A DNA stretch of 64,000 bases. It comes from Candidatus Rubrivivax defluviihabitans (GTDB lineage Bacteria > Pseudomonadota > Gammaproteobacteria > Burkholderiales > Burkholderiaceae_C). A program made the translations under genes and the position numbers. The notes beneath the pieces were generated by a model. The model made no database searches, was not told the DNA's origin, and was given only the letters and a program-made list of their open reading frames with translations. This document shows positions 19,591-28,120 of the stretch, piece after piece. The stretch is from assembly GCA_016709385.1 (NCBI GenBank), contig JADJMW010000005.1:427026-491025 (forward strand), in the 5' to 3' direction. How positions within the stretch are numbered: the first letter of the stretch is position 1; every line of letters starts with the position of its first letter.

Positions 19591-20724
19591 ATGCAAGAGA
19601 CACCCGCCTCACCCTGGTTCCATGTGCAGACGCAGGCCGGTGCTGCCACCCTGCGGCTGGCGGGCGACTGGCGGCTGGCGCAGCTGGCCGAGATCGAAAC
19701 CGCGCTGTCCGGCCTGGCACTGCCTCCGGGCACCACCGTCGACGGCAGCGCACTGACCCGCATCGACAGTGCCGCGGCGCAGGTGCTGCTGCGCGCGCTG
19801 CAGCAAGCGGGCTGCGGCTTGCTTGGCGAAGCCTGCGCCTGGGCCGGTTTCGACGCCGCCCACGCGCGCATCGTCGATCAGGTGCGCCGGCATGTCGCCG
19901 CGTCGGCCCCGCCGCCGCGGCCGCCGCCACGCCCTGCGCTGGCGCAGCTGGGCCGCCAGGCGCTGGCACTGGGCAGCCTGCTGCTCGGGCACCTGAACTT
20001 CCTTGGCGCCACGGCCGCTGCGTGCGGCGAGTTGCTGCTGCGGCCGCGGCAACTGCGGCCGCGCGAACTGACGGTGCAGCTGGAGCAGACAGGCCTGAAC
20101 GCCATTCCGGTGGTCTCGCTGGTGACGCTGCTGATCGGCGTCGTCATCACCTACCTGCTCGGCCTGCAGGCCGAGAAATACGGCGCCAACATCTTCGTCG
20201 TCGACGGCGTGGGCATCGGTGCCACGCGCGAATTCGCGCCCATCATCGTGGCCATCATCGTGGCCGGCCGCTCGGGCGCCGCCTTCACGGCGCAGCTGGG
20301 CTCGATGCGGCTCACCGAGGAGATCGACGCCATCCGTACGCTGGGCCTGTCCGCCATGCAGGTGCTGGTGGTGCCGCGCGTGCTGGCGCTGATGCTGACG
20401 CTGCCGCTGCTGGTTTTCGTGGGCGACGTGGCAAGCCTGGTGGGTGCCATGCTCGTCGCCGGGCCCATGCTCGGCATCACGCCGGCGGCCTTCCTGGCGC
20501 GGCTGCGCGAGGCGCTGGACATCAGCCACGTCCTGGTCGGCCTGGCCAAGGCGCCGGTGTTCGCACTGGCCATTGCCGTCATCGGCACGCGCATGGGCAT
20601 GACGGTGGGGCGCGACACCGGCGCGGTAGGCGCGGCCACCACCTCCACCGTGGTGCAGAGCATCGTGGCGGTGATCCTGCTCGACGCCGGTTTTGCCCTG
20701 TTGATGCAGGCGCTGGAATGGTGA
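19591..20724 (+). CDS. MlaE-type ABC permease with N-terminal STAS (MlaB-like) domain
   Basis: A 377-residue inner-membrane protein. Residues about 10-95 form a STAS domain (GSALTRIDSAAAQVLL), the fold of the separate MlaB subunit in E. coli; residues about 135-377 form an MlaE permease with about five membrane segments and the family signature REFAPIIVAIIVAGRSGAAF. It is the membrane part of an importer/exporter that moves phospholipids or other lipids across the cell envelope with an MCE protein. The STAS fusion makes a separate mlaB unnecessary, and none is present. The ATPase gene overlaps its end by seven bases. Confidence 0.92.
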   Translation: MQETPASPWFHVQTQAGAATLRLAGDWRLAQLAEIETALSGLALPPGTTVDGSALTRIDSAAAQVLLRALQQAGCGLLGEACAWAGFDAAHARIVDQVRRHVAASAPPPRPPPRPALAQLGRQALALGSLLLGHLNFLGATAAACGELLLRPRQLRPRELTVQLEQTGLNAIPVVSLVTLLIGVVITYLLGLQAEKYGANIFVVDGVGIGATREFAPIIVAIIVAGRSGAAFTAQLGSMRLTEEIDAIRTLGLSAMQVLVVPRVLALMLTLPLLVFVGDVASLVGAMLVAGPMLGITPAAFLARLREALDISHVLVGLAKAPVFALAIAVIGTRMGMTVGRDTGAVGAATTSTVVQSIVAVILLDAGFALLMQALEW

Positions 20725-21509
20725 CCGCCGCGGCTGCCGCGCCAGCACCGGTGATCGACGTGCAGGGCATCGTCACCCGATTCGGCGCCACCACCGTGCA
20801 CGACGGCGTCAGCTTCCGTGTGGGACGCGGCACGCTGGTCGGGCTGATCGGCAGCAGCGGCACGGGCAAGTCGGTGCTGCTGCGCGAGATGATCGGCCTG
20901 CACCGGCCCACCGCCGGCCGAGTGACATTGCTGGGCACCGACATCTGGCAGGCGTCGGCGGCCGAACTCGACGCCGTACGACGACGCTTCGGCATGATGT
21001 TCCAGGACGGGGCCTTGTTCTCCTCGCTGACGGTGGCGCAGAACGTGGCCGTGCCGCTGCGCGAGCACACGCGGCTGGCGCCGGCCACCGTCGATGCGCT
21101 GGTGGCGCTGCGGCTGGCGCAGGCCGGTTTGCCGGCCGAGGCCGCCGCGCGGCGGCCGAGCGAACTTTCGGGCGGCATGCGCAAGCGCGCGGCCATCGCG
21201 CGCGCCATCGCGCTGGAACCCGAACTGCTGTTCCTGGACGAGCCGACCTCGGGGCTGGACCCGATCACCGCGCGCGGCTTCGACCGCCTGGTGCGCGCCC
21301 TCGTCGACGACCTGGGCATCACCGTGCTGATGGCCACGCACGACCTGGACACGCTGCTCACGGTGGTCGACCGCGTCATCGTGCTCTCGCGCGGCCGCGT
21401 GCTGGCCGACGGCAGCGTGCGCGAGGTCACGGCCGTCGACGACGAGTGGGTGCGGCGTTATTTCTCGGTTCGTACAATGACGCAAGGAGATCTGGGCGAT
21501 GGAAGCTGA
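20718..21509 (+). CDS. MlaF-type ABC transporter ATPase
   Basis: A 263-residue ATPase with Walker A GSSGTGKS, Q-loop MMFQDGALFSSL, signature LSGGMRKRAAIARA and Walker B LLFLDEPTSGLD. The SGGMRKR form of the signature is typical of MlaF and other MCE-system ATPases. It overlaps the permease gene before it (7 bases) and the MCE gene after it (11 bases), so the complex is likely made in fixed ratio. The start given is ATG at 20718; the following GTG codon is an alternative. Confidence 0.93.
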   Translation: MVTAAAAAPAPVIDVQGIVTRFGATTVHDGVSFRVGRGTLVGLIGSSGTGKSVLLREMIGLHRPTAGRVTLLGTDIWQASAAELDAVRRRFGMMFQDGALFSSLTVAQNVAVPLREHTRLAPATVDALVALRLAQAGLPAEAAARRPSELSGGMRKRAAIARAIALEPELLFLDEPTSGLDPITARGFDRLVRALVDDLGITVLMATHDLDTLLTVVDRVIVLSRGRVLADGSVREVTAVDDEWVRRYFSVRTMTQGDLGDGS

Positions 21510-22488
21510 AGCACGCTACACGTGGGTCGGCGCCGCGGTGATCGCCCTGCTCGCGGCGCTGGTCGGCGGCTTGCTGTGGCTGAAGGGCAGCGGCAACGAG
21601 GCCGGCTTCCAGCGTTATGCCATCCACTTCGAGCGCCAGGCACTCGACGGCCTGGAGGTGGGTGCCGAGGTCACGCTGCGCGGCATCCGCATCGGCCGCG
21701 TCGTGGACTATGCGCTGGCCGACGACAAGCTCAACCGCGTGCGCGTGGAAGTGCGGCTGGACCTGCGCGCCCCGGTGCGCACCAATACCGTGGCCGTGAT
21801 TTCGCGCAACTACGTCACCGGCATCGCGGGCATCGCGCTGGTCACGCGCGAGCCGCCGGGTCCGCCACTGACGCAGGTGCCCGAGGGCGAGACCTACCCG
21901 CTCATCGCCGAAGGCCGCTCCGAAATCGACGACGTGGCCAGCCGCGTGGGGCAGGTCGGCGACAAGATCTCGTTTGCGCTGAGTGCCGTCAACCAGCTGC
22001 TCAGCGCCGACAACCGCGAGACGGCCATGGCCACCGTGCGCAGCCTGCGCGACCTCTCCGTGGGCCTGCAGGAACGCCTGTCGGCGCTGGACCGCACACT
22101 GGGCCGGCTGGACACCGCGGCCGGCAGCGTGGGCGGCGCGGCCGGCCGCCTGGGTCAGGCCGGCGAACGCGCCGCGGTCGTGGCCGAGCGTGCCGGCGAG
22201 CAGGTGGGCCTGACGCTGACCGAGGCCGAGCGCACGCTGGCCCAGGCACGGCTGGCCATCGCCCAGATCGCCGCGGCCGGCCAGACCGTGCAGCAGGAGG
22301 CCGCCGCCGCGGCGCGCCGGCTCGAGGGTTCGGCCACGCAGATCGACCACCGGCTCGACGCGGCCGTGGCGGAACTGCGGCTGAGCACCGAGAGCGCCAC
22401 GCGCGCGCTCGACGGGCTGCGGAATCCACGCCTCATGCTGCTCGGACCGAGCCCGTCGCAGCTGGGCCCCGGGGAGCAGCTGCCGTGA
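21499..22488 (+). CDS. MlaD-type MCE-domain protein
   Basis: A 329-residue periplasmic protein anchored by one N-terminal membrane helix (YTWVGAAVIALLAALVGGLL). Residues about 38-115 are a single MCE domain (GLEVGAEVTLRGIRIGRV, YVTGIAGIALV). The remaining 200 residues are helical, with long alanine-rich heptad stretches (LDRTLGRLDTAAGS, AERTLAQARLAIAQIA) likely to form a coiled coil across the periplasm, unlike the short E. coli MlaD. Such proteins form hexameric rings through which lipid passes. It is followed with a 4-base GTGA overlap by the lipoprotein gene. Confidence 0.92.
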   Translation: MEAEARYTWVGAAVIALLAALVGGLLWLKGSGNEAGFQRYAIHFERQALDGLEVGAEVTLRGIRIGRVVDYALADDKLNRVRVEVRLDLRAPVRTNTVAVISRNYVTGIAGIALVTREPPGPPLTQVPEGETYPLIAEGRSEIDDVASRVGQVGDKISFALSAVNQLLSADNRETAMATVRSLRDLSVGLQERLSALDRTLGRLDTAAGSVGGAAGRLGQAGERAAVVAERAGEQVGLTLTEAERTLAQARLAIAQIAAAGQTVQQEAAAAARRLEGSATQIDHRLDAAVAELRLSTESATRALDGLRNPRLMLLGPSPSQLGPGEQLP

Positions 22489-23123
22489 GGCGCGGCCTGC
22501 ACTGGGGCTGCGGCCTGCTGGCGCCGGTGCTGCTGTCGGCCTGCTTTTCCATCGGTGCCGGCAGCGAAGCCGGCCCGCAGCTGCATCGCCAACTGGTCGA
22601 TGCCGGCGCCGAGACGGTGCGGCGTGCGCAGCCGCTGGTCGATGCGCTGCTGATCCAGCCGCTGCCAGCGGACGCACTGGCCGACACGGTATCCATCGCC
22701 TATTCGCAGCGCAGCCACGAGTTCGCCTTCTACCAGCTCGCCACCTGGACCGAACGGCCCGTGCGCCAGGTGCCGCGTCTGCTGCAACGAAGGCTGGAGG
22801 CACGCGGCGTGGCCGCCGCCGTGGGCCTGCTGGGCGAGCCGCTGCGCGCCGACTGGCTGCTCACCCTGGCCGTGGACACGCTGCATCACGACGTGAGCGT
22901 GCCACCCGGACAGGCCCGTCTGGCCGTGACGGTGGAACTCTTCGACCGCCGCAACCCAGCCCGCGTCGCCCGCCGTTCGTTCACCGCAGGCGTGCCGACC
23001 GCGCGCGCCGACAGCGCCGCGGCCGCCGTCGCCCTGTCGCAGGCCGTGGCCGCGGTCTTCGACGCCATGCTGCCCTGGCTCGAAGAGGAACTGCAACGCG
23101 CCACCGCGAAATCCGGTCCGTGA
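22485..23123 (+). CDS. PqiC-like ABC transport auxiliary lipoprotein
   Basis: A 212-residue protein with a type II signal peptide; the lipobox is LLSAC with the modified cysteine near residue 20. The mature part (SHEFAFYQLATWTERP, RLLQRRLEARG, LTLAVDTLHHD) resembles the ABC-type transport auxiliary lipoproteins (PqiC/YmbA group) that stand in the outer membrane or periplasm and dock to MCE proteins. Start is a GTG in a GTGA overlap with the MCE gene, and its own stop overlaps the GTG of the next gene in the same way. Confidence 0.85.
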   Translation: MRRGLHWGCGLLAPVLLSACFSIGAGSEAGPQLHRQLVDAGAETVRRAQPLVDALLIQPLPADALADTVSIAYSQRSHEFAFYQLATWTERPVRQVPRLLQRRLEARGVAAAVGLLGEPLRADWLLTLAVDTLHHDVSVPPGQARLAVTVELFDRRNPARVARRSFTAGVPTARADSAAAAVALSQAVAAVFDAMLPWLEEELQRATAKSGP

Positions 23124-24178
23124 AGGCCCCGCCGGTGCGCCCCCCTGGCCTGTGGGCGCTGCTGCCGGCGGTGGCAATGGCCGCGCTGCCGGTGTCGGCC
23201 ACCGGCACGCAATCGGCGTCACCCGAAACGGCTGCATCCGCACCCGAACCGGTGGCTGTGGTGCCCCCGGCGCCGCAGGCGCGCGCCGATGCGGCCCCGG
23301 CGCCTGCCGCGGCCGGCGGCGTCGGCGGCGCGCTCGAAGCCACCCGGCGTGCCGTGCGCGGCGCGACCGAGTGGCTGGCACGCGGTGTCGACAGCTGGTT
23401 CGGCGACGAACCCTTCGAAGAGGGCGGCGAGGTGAGCCAAGGCCGGCTGAGCCTGCACCTGAACCTGCGCCAGGGCGAGGACCCGGATGCCCGCCTGCGC
23501 TTCGGCGCCCGCATGCGACTGCCCAACCTGGAGCGGCAGTCGACCTATCTCTTCGTTGGCCGCGACGACCCGAAGGAGCTCGTCAAGGACCGGCCCGAAG
23601 AGGTCTCGCCGCAGCAACTGCTGCTCAGGCAGGAGGTGGCCGACCCGTCCTTCTTTGCCGGACTGGGCCTGTCCCTGTACGACCTGATCGACTTCCGCAT
23701 CGGTTTTCGCGGCGGCTTGAAGCCTTATCTGCAGGCGCGTTACCGGCAGGCCTGGCCACTGAGCGCTGCCGACCTGATCGAATTTCGCCAGACCTTCTTC
23801 TGGAGCATCGACGAGCGGTTCGGTTCGACCACGACGCTTTCTGCATCGCACGCCTTCTCGCCCACGCTGTCCGGCCGCTGGCTCAACTCGGCCACCATCA
23901 CGCAGGATTCGCGGGTGTTCGAATGGTCGAGCATCGTCGGCGGCTACCAGTCCTTCGGCGCCCAGCGGCAGGGGTCGCTGGAACTGATTTTCACCGGCGA
24001 ACAGAACTCCGGGGTTCCCGTCTCGGACTACGGCCTGCAGGCACGATGGGAGCAGCCGATCTACGAGGATTGGCTGCTGGTGGAGATCATCGTGGGTCAA
24101 TTCCGGCCGCGAGACACGCCGCAGGACGAACGTGGCCGGGAATGGGCCGTGGGCAGCGGCCTGAAGATGCGCTTCTGA
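23120..24178 (+). CDS. Predicted outer-membrane beta-barrel protein coupled to the MCE operon
   Basis: A 352-residue protein of no family I recognise. It has a signal peptide (about 1-27), an Ala/Pro linker to about 68, an amphipathic helix (LEATRRAVRGATEWLA), then about 250 residues with regular alternation of polar and non-polar residues (GRLSLHLNLRQ, ARLRFGARMRL, FRIGFRGGLKPYLQARYR, EWSSIVGGYQSFGAQR), and ends LKMRF with a C-terminal phenylalanine, the BamA recognition feature of barrels. The GTG start overlaps the lipoprotein stop (GTGA). A hairpin terminator follows. By inference it is the outer-membrane end of the lipid pathway. Confidence 0.75.
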   Translation: MKAPPVRPPGLWALLPAVAMAALPVSATGTQSASPETAASAPEPVAVVPPAPQARADAAPAPAAAGGVGGALEATRRAVRGATEWLARGVDSWFGDEPFEEGGEVSQGRLSLHLNLRQGEDPDARLRFGARMRLPNLERQSTYLFVGRDDPKELVKDRPEEVSPQQLLLRQEVADPSFFAGLGLSLYDLIDFRIGFRGGLKPYLQARYRQAWPLSAADLIEFRQTFFWSIDERFGSTTTLSASHAFSPTLSGRWLNSATITQDSRVFEWSSIVGGYQSFGAQRQGSLELIFTGEQNSGVPVSDYGLQARWEQPIYEDWLLVEIIVGQFRPRDTPQDERGREWAVGSGLKMRF

Positions 24179-24182
24179 ACGA

Positions 24183-24213
24183 CACACGGCCGCTGCACCG
24201 CAGCGGCCGTGTG
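24183..24213. terminator. Bidirectional terminator hairpin
   Basis: A perfect 14-bp stem (CACACGGCCGCTGC and its complement) closed by a 3-base loop ACC lies between the convergent stops of the barrel gene (24178) and the histone-like gene (24234). There is no long T tract on either side. Position and strength suggest it ends transcripts from both directions. Confidence 0.75.
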
Positions 24214-24233
24214 CTGGCCGGGCGTGGCGGCGC

Positions 24234-24832
24234 TTACTTGGCGGCCGTCTTGCCGGCGGCGGACTTTGCCGGTGCCTTCTTGGCGGGTTTGCCGGTGCCT
24301 TCTTGGCCGGTGCCTTCTTCGCCGGCGCCGCGGCCGGCTGGCGCGCCGTGGTCTTCTTCGCAGCCGGAGCCGCACGCTTGGCCGCCGGCTTGGCCTGCAT
24401 GGCCTGCTCGACCTTCACCGCCGCCTTCTTGGCGCCGGTTGCGGCGGCCTTCACCTGCCGTTTCACGGCACGTTCGGCCTGGACCAGCACCTTCTGGCCA
24501 TCGGCCTTGGCGGTGCGCGCCTTGCTCTTCACGGTGCGCTCGGCCTTGCCGAGCGCCTTCTTCGCATCGACTTCCACGGCATGCACCTTGCGCTGCATCT
24601 TCACCTTGGCGGTGTGCGCCGTTTTCTCGACCACGCCGGCGGCCTTGCGCACTTCGCGCTTGGCTTCGGCAGCAGCGCCCTCGGCACGCTTGGCGATCGA
24701 TGCACCCACCTTCTGTGCCTTCGATTTCGCGGACTCGACCGCATCGCCCAGCTTCCTCATCAGCGACTTCTCCTTGGCCTTGGGCTTGGTCGTTGCCGGT
24801 ACCGCTGCCGGTGCCGCTTTCTTCGTTGCCAT
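24234..24832 (-). pseudogene. Histone H1-like DNA-binding protein gene with a one-base frameshift
   Basis: The product begins MATKKAAPAAVPATTKPKAK and is rich in Ala and Lys, with a predicted helical middle (DAVESAKSKAQKVGASIAKR) and a C-terminal tail of AKKAPA repeats, the make-up of bacterial histone H1-like nucleoid proteins. Near 24290, inside the repeats, one base is missing: restoring it gives a tail KPAKKAPAKSAAGKTAAK and a TAA at 24234-24236, just before the shared terminator. As written the frame instead runs on for hundreds of codons antisense to the barrel gene. Either a sequencing error in a repetitive tract or a recent slippage mutation. Confidence 0.75.
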
Positions 24833-24939
24833 GTCATCGCTCCTGTGGTTGTGGAAAGTTCCGCCGCGAGGCTACCTGCCGGATCGGCGGGGGTCAATTC
24901 GATACCGCGCAGATGGGCCCCTGCATGGCCTGCGTTGTT

Positions 24940-26238
24940 TCATGCAGCCAACAGAAGACTCGTGCGCGCACGTTCGCTGGCCGCGCGGCCCAGGCTGCCG
25001 GTGACTGCCAGCGCAACGCCGGCTTGCAGCATGCGATGCACGACATCGCTCACGTCCTCGCCCGAGACCGTTTCGATGCGCGCCAGAAGCTCCGCCGGCG
25101 CACGCACGCGGCCCAGCGAGAACAGGTCCAGCGCCACTTGCTCCATGCGCCGCGAAGGGCGGTCGCGGTCGCGCAGCCGACGTACTGCGAGCTGGTTGCG
25201 CGCCCGCTCCAGATCCACCGCCGTGGTGACCTGCGCCTGCCGCCGCAGCAATTGCATCAGCTCGCTCAGGAAGGATTCGAGATTGCCGGGCGCGATCGAC
25301 GCTTCCACCGTGAACTGCCCGCACAGGTCGCAGCGGTCGGCCACGCAGGCGGCGTGATAGGCCAGGCCGCGGCGCTCGCGCAGTTCGCTCAATAGCGGCG
25401 AGCTCATGCCCTCGCCGAAGACCGCCGCCGCCACATCACCGGCGGGGTCGTCCACGCTGCTCGGCGGCAGCGGAAAACCCAGCACCAGGTGGGTCTGGCT
25501 GCTGCCCGCGAGGCGGCGCGTGCGCACGCCGCCGGCATACACCGGTGGCGCCACCGGGTGGGTCTGTCCGCGCGGCAGGCTGCCGAAACAGGCCTGCACT
25601 TCGCGCGTGATGGCCTCGGCGTCGATCGGGCCCGCCGCGGCCACCACCACGCTGGCGCCGTTGTAGTGGCGCTCGACCCAGCGCACGAGATCGGCGCGAT
25701 GCAGGCGTCCGATATTCCTGCGGTTGCCGATCACCGGCTGCGCCGCCGCGTGCAGGCCCCAGCAGGCGTGGTCGAACAACTGGTAAGCCGTGTCCATGGG
25801 GTCGTCGGCCACCTCGGCGGCTTCCTGCAGCAGCACCTCGCGCTCGCGCTCCAGCTCATCGACTGGAAAGGTGGCGTGCTGCACGATGTCGGCGAGCATC
25901 TGCACGAACCGCAGCGCGTGTTCGCCGCGACCGCGAATGTAGTACGCGGTGTGGTCCTTGTCGGTGTGGGCATTGACCTCGGCGCCCAGGCGCTCGGCGT
26001 CCAGGTTGATGCGGTGCACGTCGCGCGTGGCCGTGCCCTTGAACACCATGTGCTCCACGAAGTGGCTCACGCCATTCAGCGCCGCCGGTTCGTAAGCGCT
26101 GCCGGCGCGCACGAAGACACCCACGCTGGCGGTCTGCAGGTGCGGCAACGGGATCGCGGCGACACGCACGCCGTTGGGCAGCTCGGTGACGATGGTCTCA
26201 GGGTCGCCTTCGTTGCTGCCAGCCGTTGCGGTGTTCAT
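24940..26238 (-). CDS. M16 family zinc metallopeptidase
   Basis: A 432-residue peptidase. The inverted zinc motif HFVEH (HxxEH) lies near residue 57 and the second-shell glutamate in LLQEAAEVADD about 75 residues on, as in the M16 family (processing-peptidase subfamily). The C-terminal half holds the second, non-catalytic M16 domain (SSPLLSELRERRGLAYH). No signal peptide is apparent, so it is probably cytoplasmic. Many proteobacteria carry a pair of M16 genes; here only the active one is present. The start MNTATAGSNEGD is preceded weakly by AGGATTGCCC. The histone-like gene follows 107 bases downstream. Confidence 0.9.
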   Translation of the reverse strand: MNTATAGSNEGDPETIVTELPNGVRVAAIPLPHLQTASVGVFVRAGSAYEPAALNGVSHFVEHMVFKGTATRDVHRINLDAERLGAEVNAHTDKDHTAYYIRGRGEHALRFVQMLADIVQHATFPVDELEREREVLLQEAAEVADDPMDTAYQLFDHACWGLHAAAQPVIGNRRNIGRLHRADLVRWVERHYNGASVVVAAAGPIDAEAITREVQACFGSLPRGQTHPVAPPVYAGGVRTRRLAGSSQTHLVLGFPLPPSSVDDPAGDVAAAVFGEGMSSPLLSELRERRGLAYHAACVADRCDLCGQFTVEASIAPGNLESFLSELMQLLRRQAQVTTAVDLERARNQLAVRRLRDRDRPSRRMEQVALDLFSLGRVRAPAELLARIETVSGEDVSDVVHRMLQAGVALAVTGSLGRAASERARTSLLLAA

Positions 26239-26330
26239 GGGCAATCCTGTGTGGCCTGCGGTGCGGGGCCCTGGGCTCGAAATGTAGACGGGCCGGCCGC
26301 CTGCGGGTGCGCCGGAGCGCTCGCTGCGCA

Positions 26331-26996
26331 TCAGACCCGGCGGCCATCGAGCAGTTCGATGCGCCGGTCCATCGCCGCGGCGATGTCCGGGTTGTGCGTG
26401 GCAACCAGCAGCAAGGCCTGCTGGCTGCGGGCGTGGCCGACCAGGAGCTCGATGACCTGTTCGCCGGCACGGCTGTCCAGGTTGCCGGTGGGCTCGTCGG
26501 CCAGCAGCAGCGCCGGCCGGTTGACGAGGGCGCGTGCCACCGCGGCACGCTGGCGTTCGCCGCCCGAGACATGCGTCGGCAGGAAGCCGGCACGGGCGCC
26601 CAGGCCCATCGAGTCCAGCAGCTGCGCCGCGCGGGCACGGCGCTGCGCCAGCGGCACGCCCAGCGCCAGCATCGGCGCCTCCACGTTCTCCTGCAGCGTC
26701 ATCGTCGGCACCATGTGGTGGAACTGGAAGACGAAGCCGACACGCCGGGCGCGGAAGTCCGCGCCGCGCCGCACCCCGGCCAGGTCGATGCCGTCGACCT
26801 GCACGCGCCCACGGTCGGGCCGGTCGAGCAGGCCGATGAGCGAAAGCAGCGTGCTCTTGCCGCAGCCCGACGGTCCGGTCAGCGCCAGCGTCTGGCCACG
26901 CTGCGCGCTGAAGCTCACCTCGTGCAGGGCGCGGACGCGGCCGCGGTCGTAGTCGCGACCCAGGTCGCTGACCTCGAGCAGGATCGCCTCACTCAT
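26331..26996 (-). CDS. ABC transporter ATPase (LolD/MacB type)
   Basis: A 221-residue ATPase with Walker A GPSGCGKST, Q-loop FVFQFHHMVPTMT, signature VSGGERQRAAVARA and Walker B LLLADEPTGNLD. The ADEPTGNLD form is typical of the MacB/LolD group that works with FtsX-like permeases. The start at MSEAILLEV overlaps the end of the permease gene by eight bases. Together they form a minimal two-gene transporter whose substrate is not evident; such pairs move lipoproteins, peptides or act in envelope stress. Confidence 0.9.
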   Translation of the reverse strand: MSEAILLEVSDLGRDYDRGRVRALHEVSFSAQRGQTLALTGPSGCGKSTLLSLIGLLDRPDRGRVQVDGIDLAGVRRGADFRARRVGFVFQFHHMVPTMTLQENVEAPMLALGVPLAQRRARAAQLLDSMGLGARAGFLPTHVSGGERQRAAVARALVNRPALLLADEPTGNLDSRAGEQVIELLVGHARSQQALLLVATHNPDIAAAMDRRIELLDGRRV

Positions 26997-28089
26997 GGCG
27001 CAGGGCGGCCAGCGGCTGCATGCGCCACAGCACGACGGCGGGCCAGGCCAGCGCGAGCAGGGCGATGACGAGCGTGAGAGCAAACGACGTGGCCACCAGC
27101 GAAGGCGAGAGCGAGACCGGAATCCAGCCGAAGCCCACCGTCTCCATGCCGTTGACGGTGTGCAGCAGCGCCAGCCCGGCGACGTTGCCCAGCGCCGCGC
27201 CGGCCAGGCACAGCAGCACGCTCTCGGCCAGCAGCATGCGCAACACGAGCCACGGCGTCCAGCCCACGGCCATGAGGATGCCGATCTCGCGCGTGCGTTC
27301 GGCCACCGCCATCAGCAAGGTGTTGGTGACCACCAGCACCGTGCCCACCAGCGCCACCACCGCGATGGTGCCCACGAAGGCGTCGACGACGCGGAACAGG
27401 CGCAGCGCGCCGGCGAATTCGGTGGCCGGGATGGCACGCAACTCCGGGTGCCGGCGCTGCACTTCGGTGATCATGCGGGCGGTCTCGGCGCGATCGCCGG
27501 TGCGCAGCAGGGCCAGCGTGAAATGGCCCTCGCTGCCGGCGGGCGTGAACAGGCCCTGCGCCTGGCGGCTGCCGATCATCACGCCGCCGTCGAACATGCG
27601 GCTGCCGGTGCGGAAGATGCCGCTGACGAGATGGTCCTTGTCGCCCAACCGCAGCAGCGCGCCGGGCTGCAGGCCCAGTCGCTGCGCCCCGAGCTCGCCC
27701 AGCATCGCCTCGTCGCGCTCGACCACCATGGGCCGCCCCGCCACCAGGGCCATGCGGTTGGCGAAGCCGGGCTCCACGCCCATCACCAGCGCATACGAAC
27801 TCCAGGACTCGTTCAGCGTGCCGATGACCATCGGCGCCAGCGCTTCACCATGTTCCTCGACCAGCGTCTGCATCTGTGCCAGCGTGATGCGCGACGAGAA
27901 CGGCGACGGCGCCCGCCGTTCGTGCACGACGACGTCGTAGTGGTAGGCGTCGATGGCGGCGCCGATCTGCTGCCGAAGGTCGGCGGTGATGGCGCTCACC
28001 GCCGCGAACAAGGCGACCCCGGCCGCGATGCCGAGCACCGTCATCAGGCTGCGCAGCGGAGCGCGCAGCAGGTTGCGCAGGAAGATCAT
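26989..28089 (-). CDS. FtsX/MacB-like ABC permease
   Basis: A 366-residue inner-membrane protein with an N-terminal membrane helix (LMTVLGIAAGVALFAAVSAI), a periplasmic MacB-like domain of about 220 residues (PFSSRITLAQMQTLVEEHGE to PATEFAGALR), and three C-terminal helices (IAVVALVGTVLVVTNTLLMA, VLLCLAGAALGNVAGLALL, and a last one before the stop). GWTPWLVLRMLLAESVLL is the coupling region of FtsX permeases. It is the first gene of the pair with the ATPase; the lipoprotein gene upstream is only 31 bases away and might be cotranscribed, suggesting the pair could handle that lipoprotein. Confidence 0.88.
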   Translation of the reverse strand: MIFLRNLLRAPLRSLMTVLGIAAGVALFAAVSAITADLRQQIGAAIDAYHYDVVVHERRAPSPFSSRITLAQMQTLVEEHGEALAPMVIGTLNESWSSYALVMGVEPGFANRMALVAGRPMVVERDEAMLGELGAQRLGLQPGALLRLGDKDHLVSGIFRTGSRMFDGGVMIGSRQAQGLFTPAGSEGHFTLALLRTGDRAETARMITEVQRRHPELRAIPATEFAGALRLFRVVDAFVGTIAVVALVGTVLVVTNTLLMAVAERTREIGILMAVGWTPWLVLRMLLAESVLLCLAGAALGNVAGLALLHTVNGMETVGFGWIPVSLSPSLVATSFALTLVIALLALAWPAVVLWRMQPLAALRHE

Positions 28090-28120
28090 CCCGGCGCCCC
28101 TGCCGCGAACGGTCCGGCGC

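Noticed and set aside
23219..24234. Run-on of the histone-like frame antisense to the barrel gene, giving an apparent 537-residue protein
   Set aside because: It arises from the single-base shift near 24290; the barrel gene has better codon usage and a full operon context.
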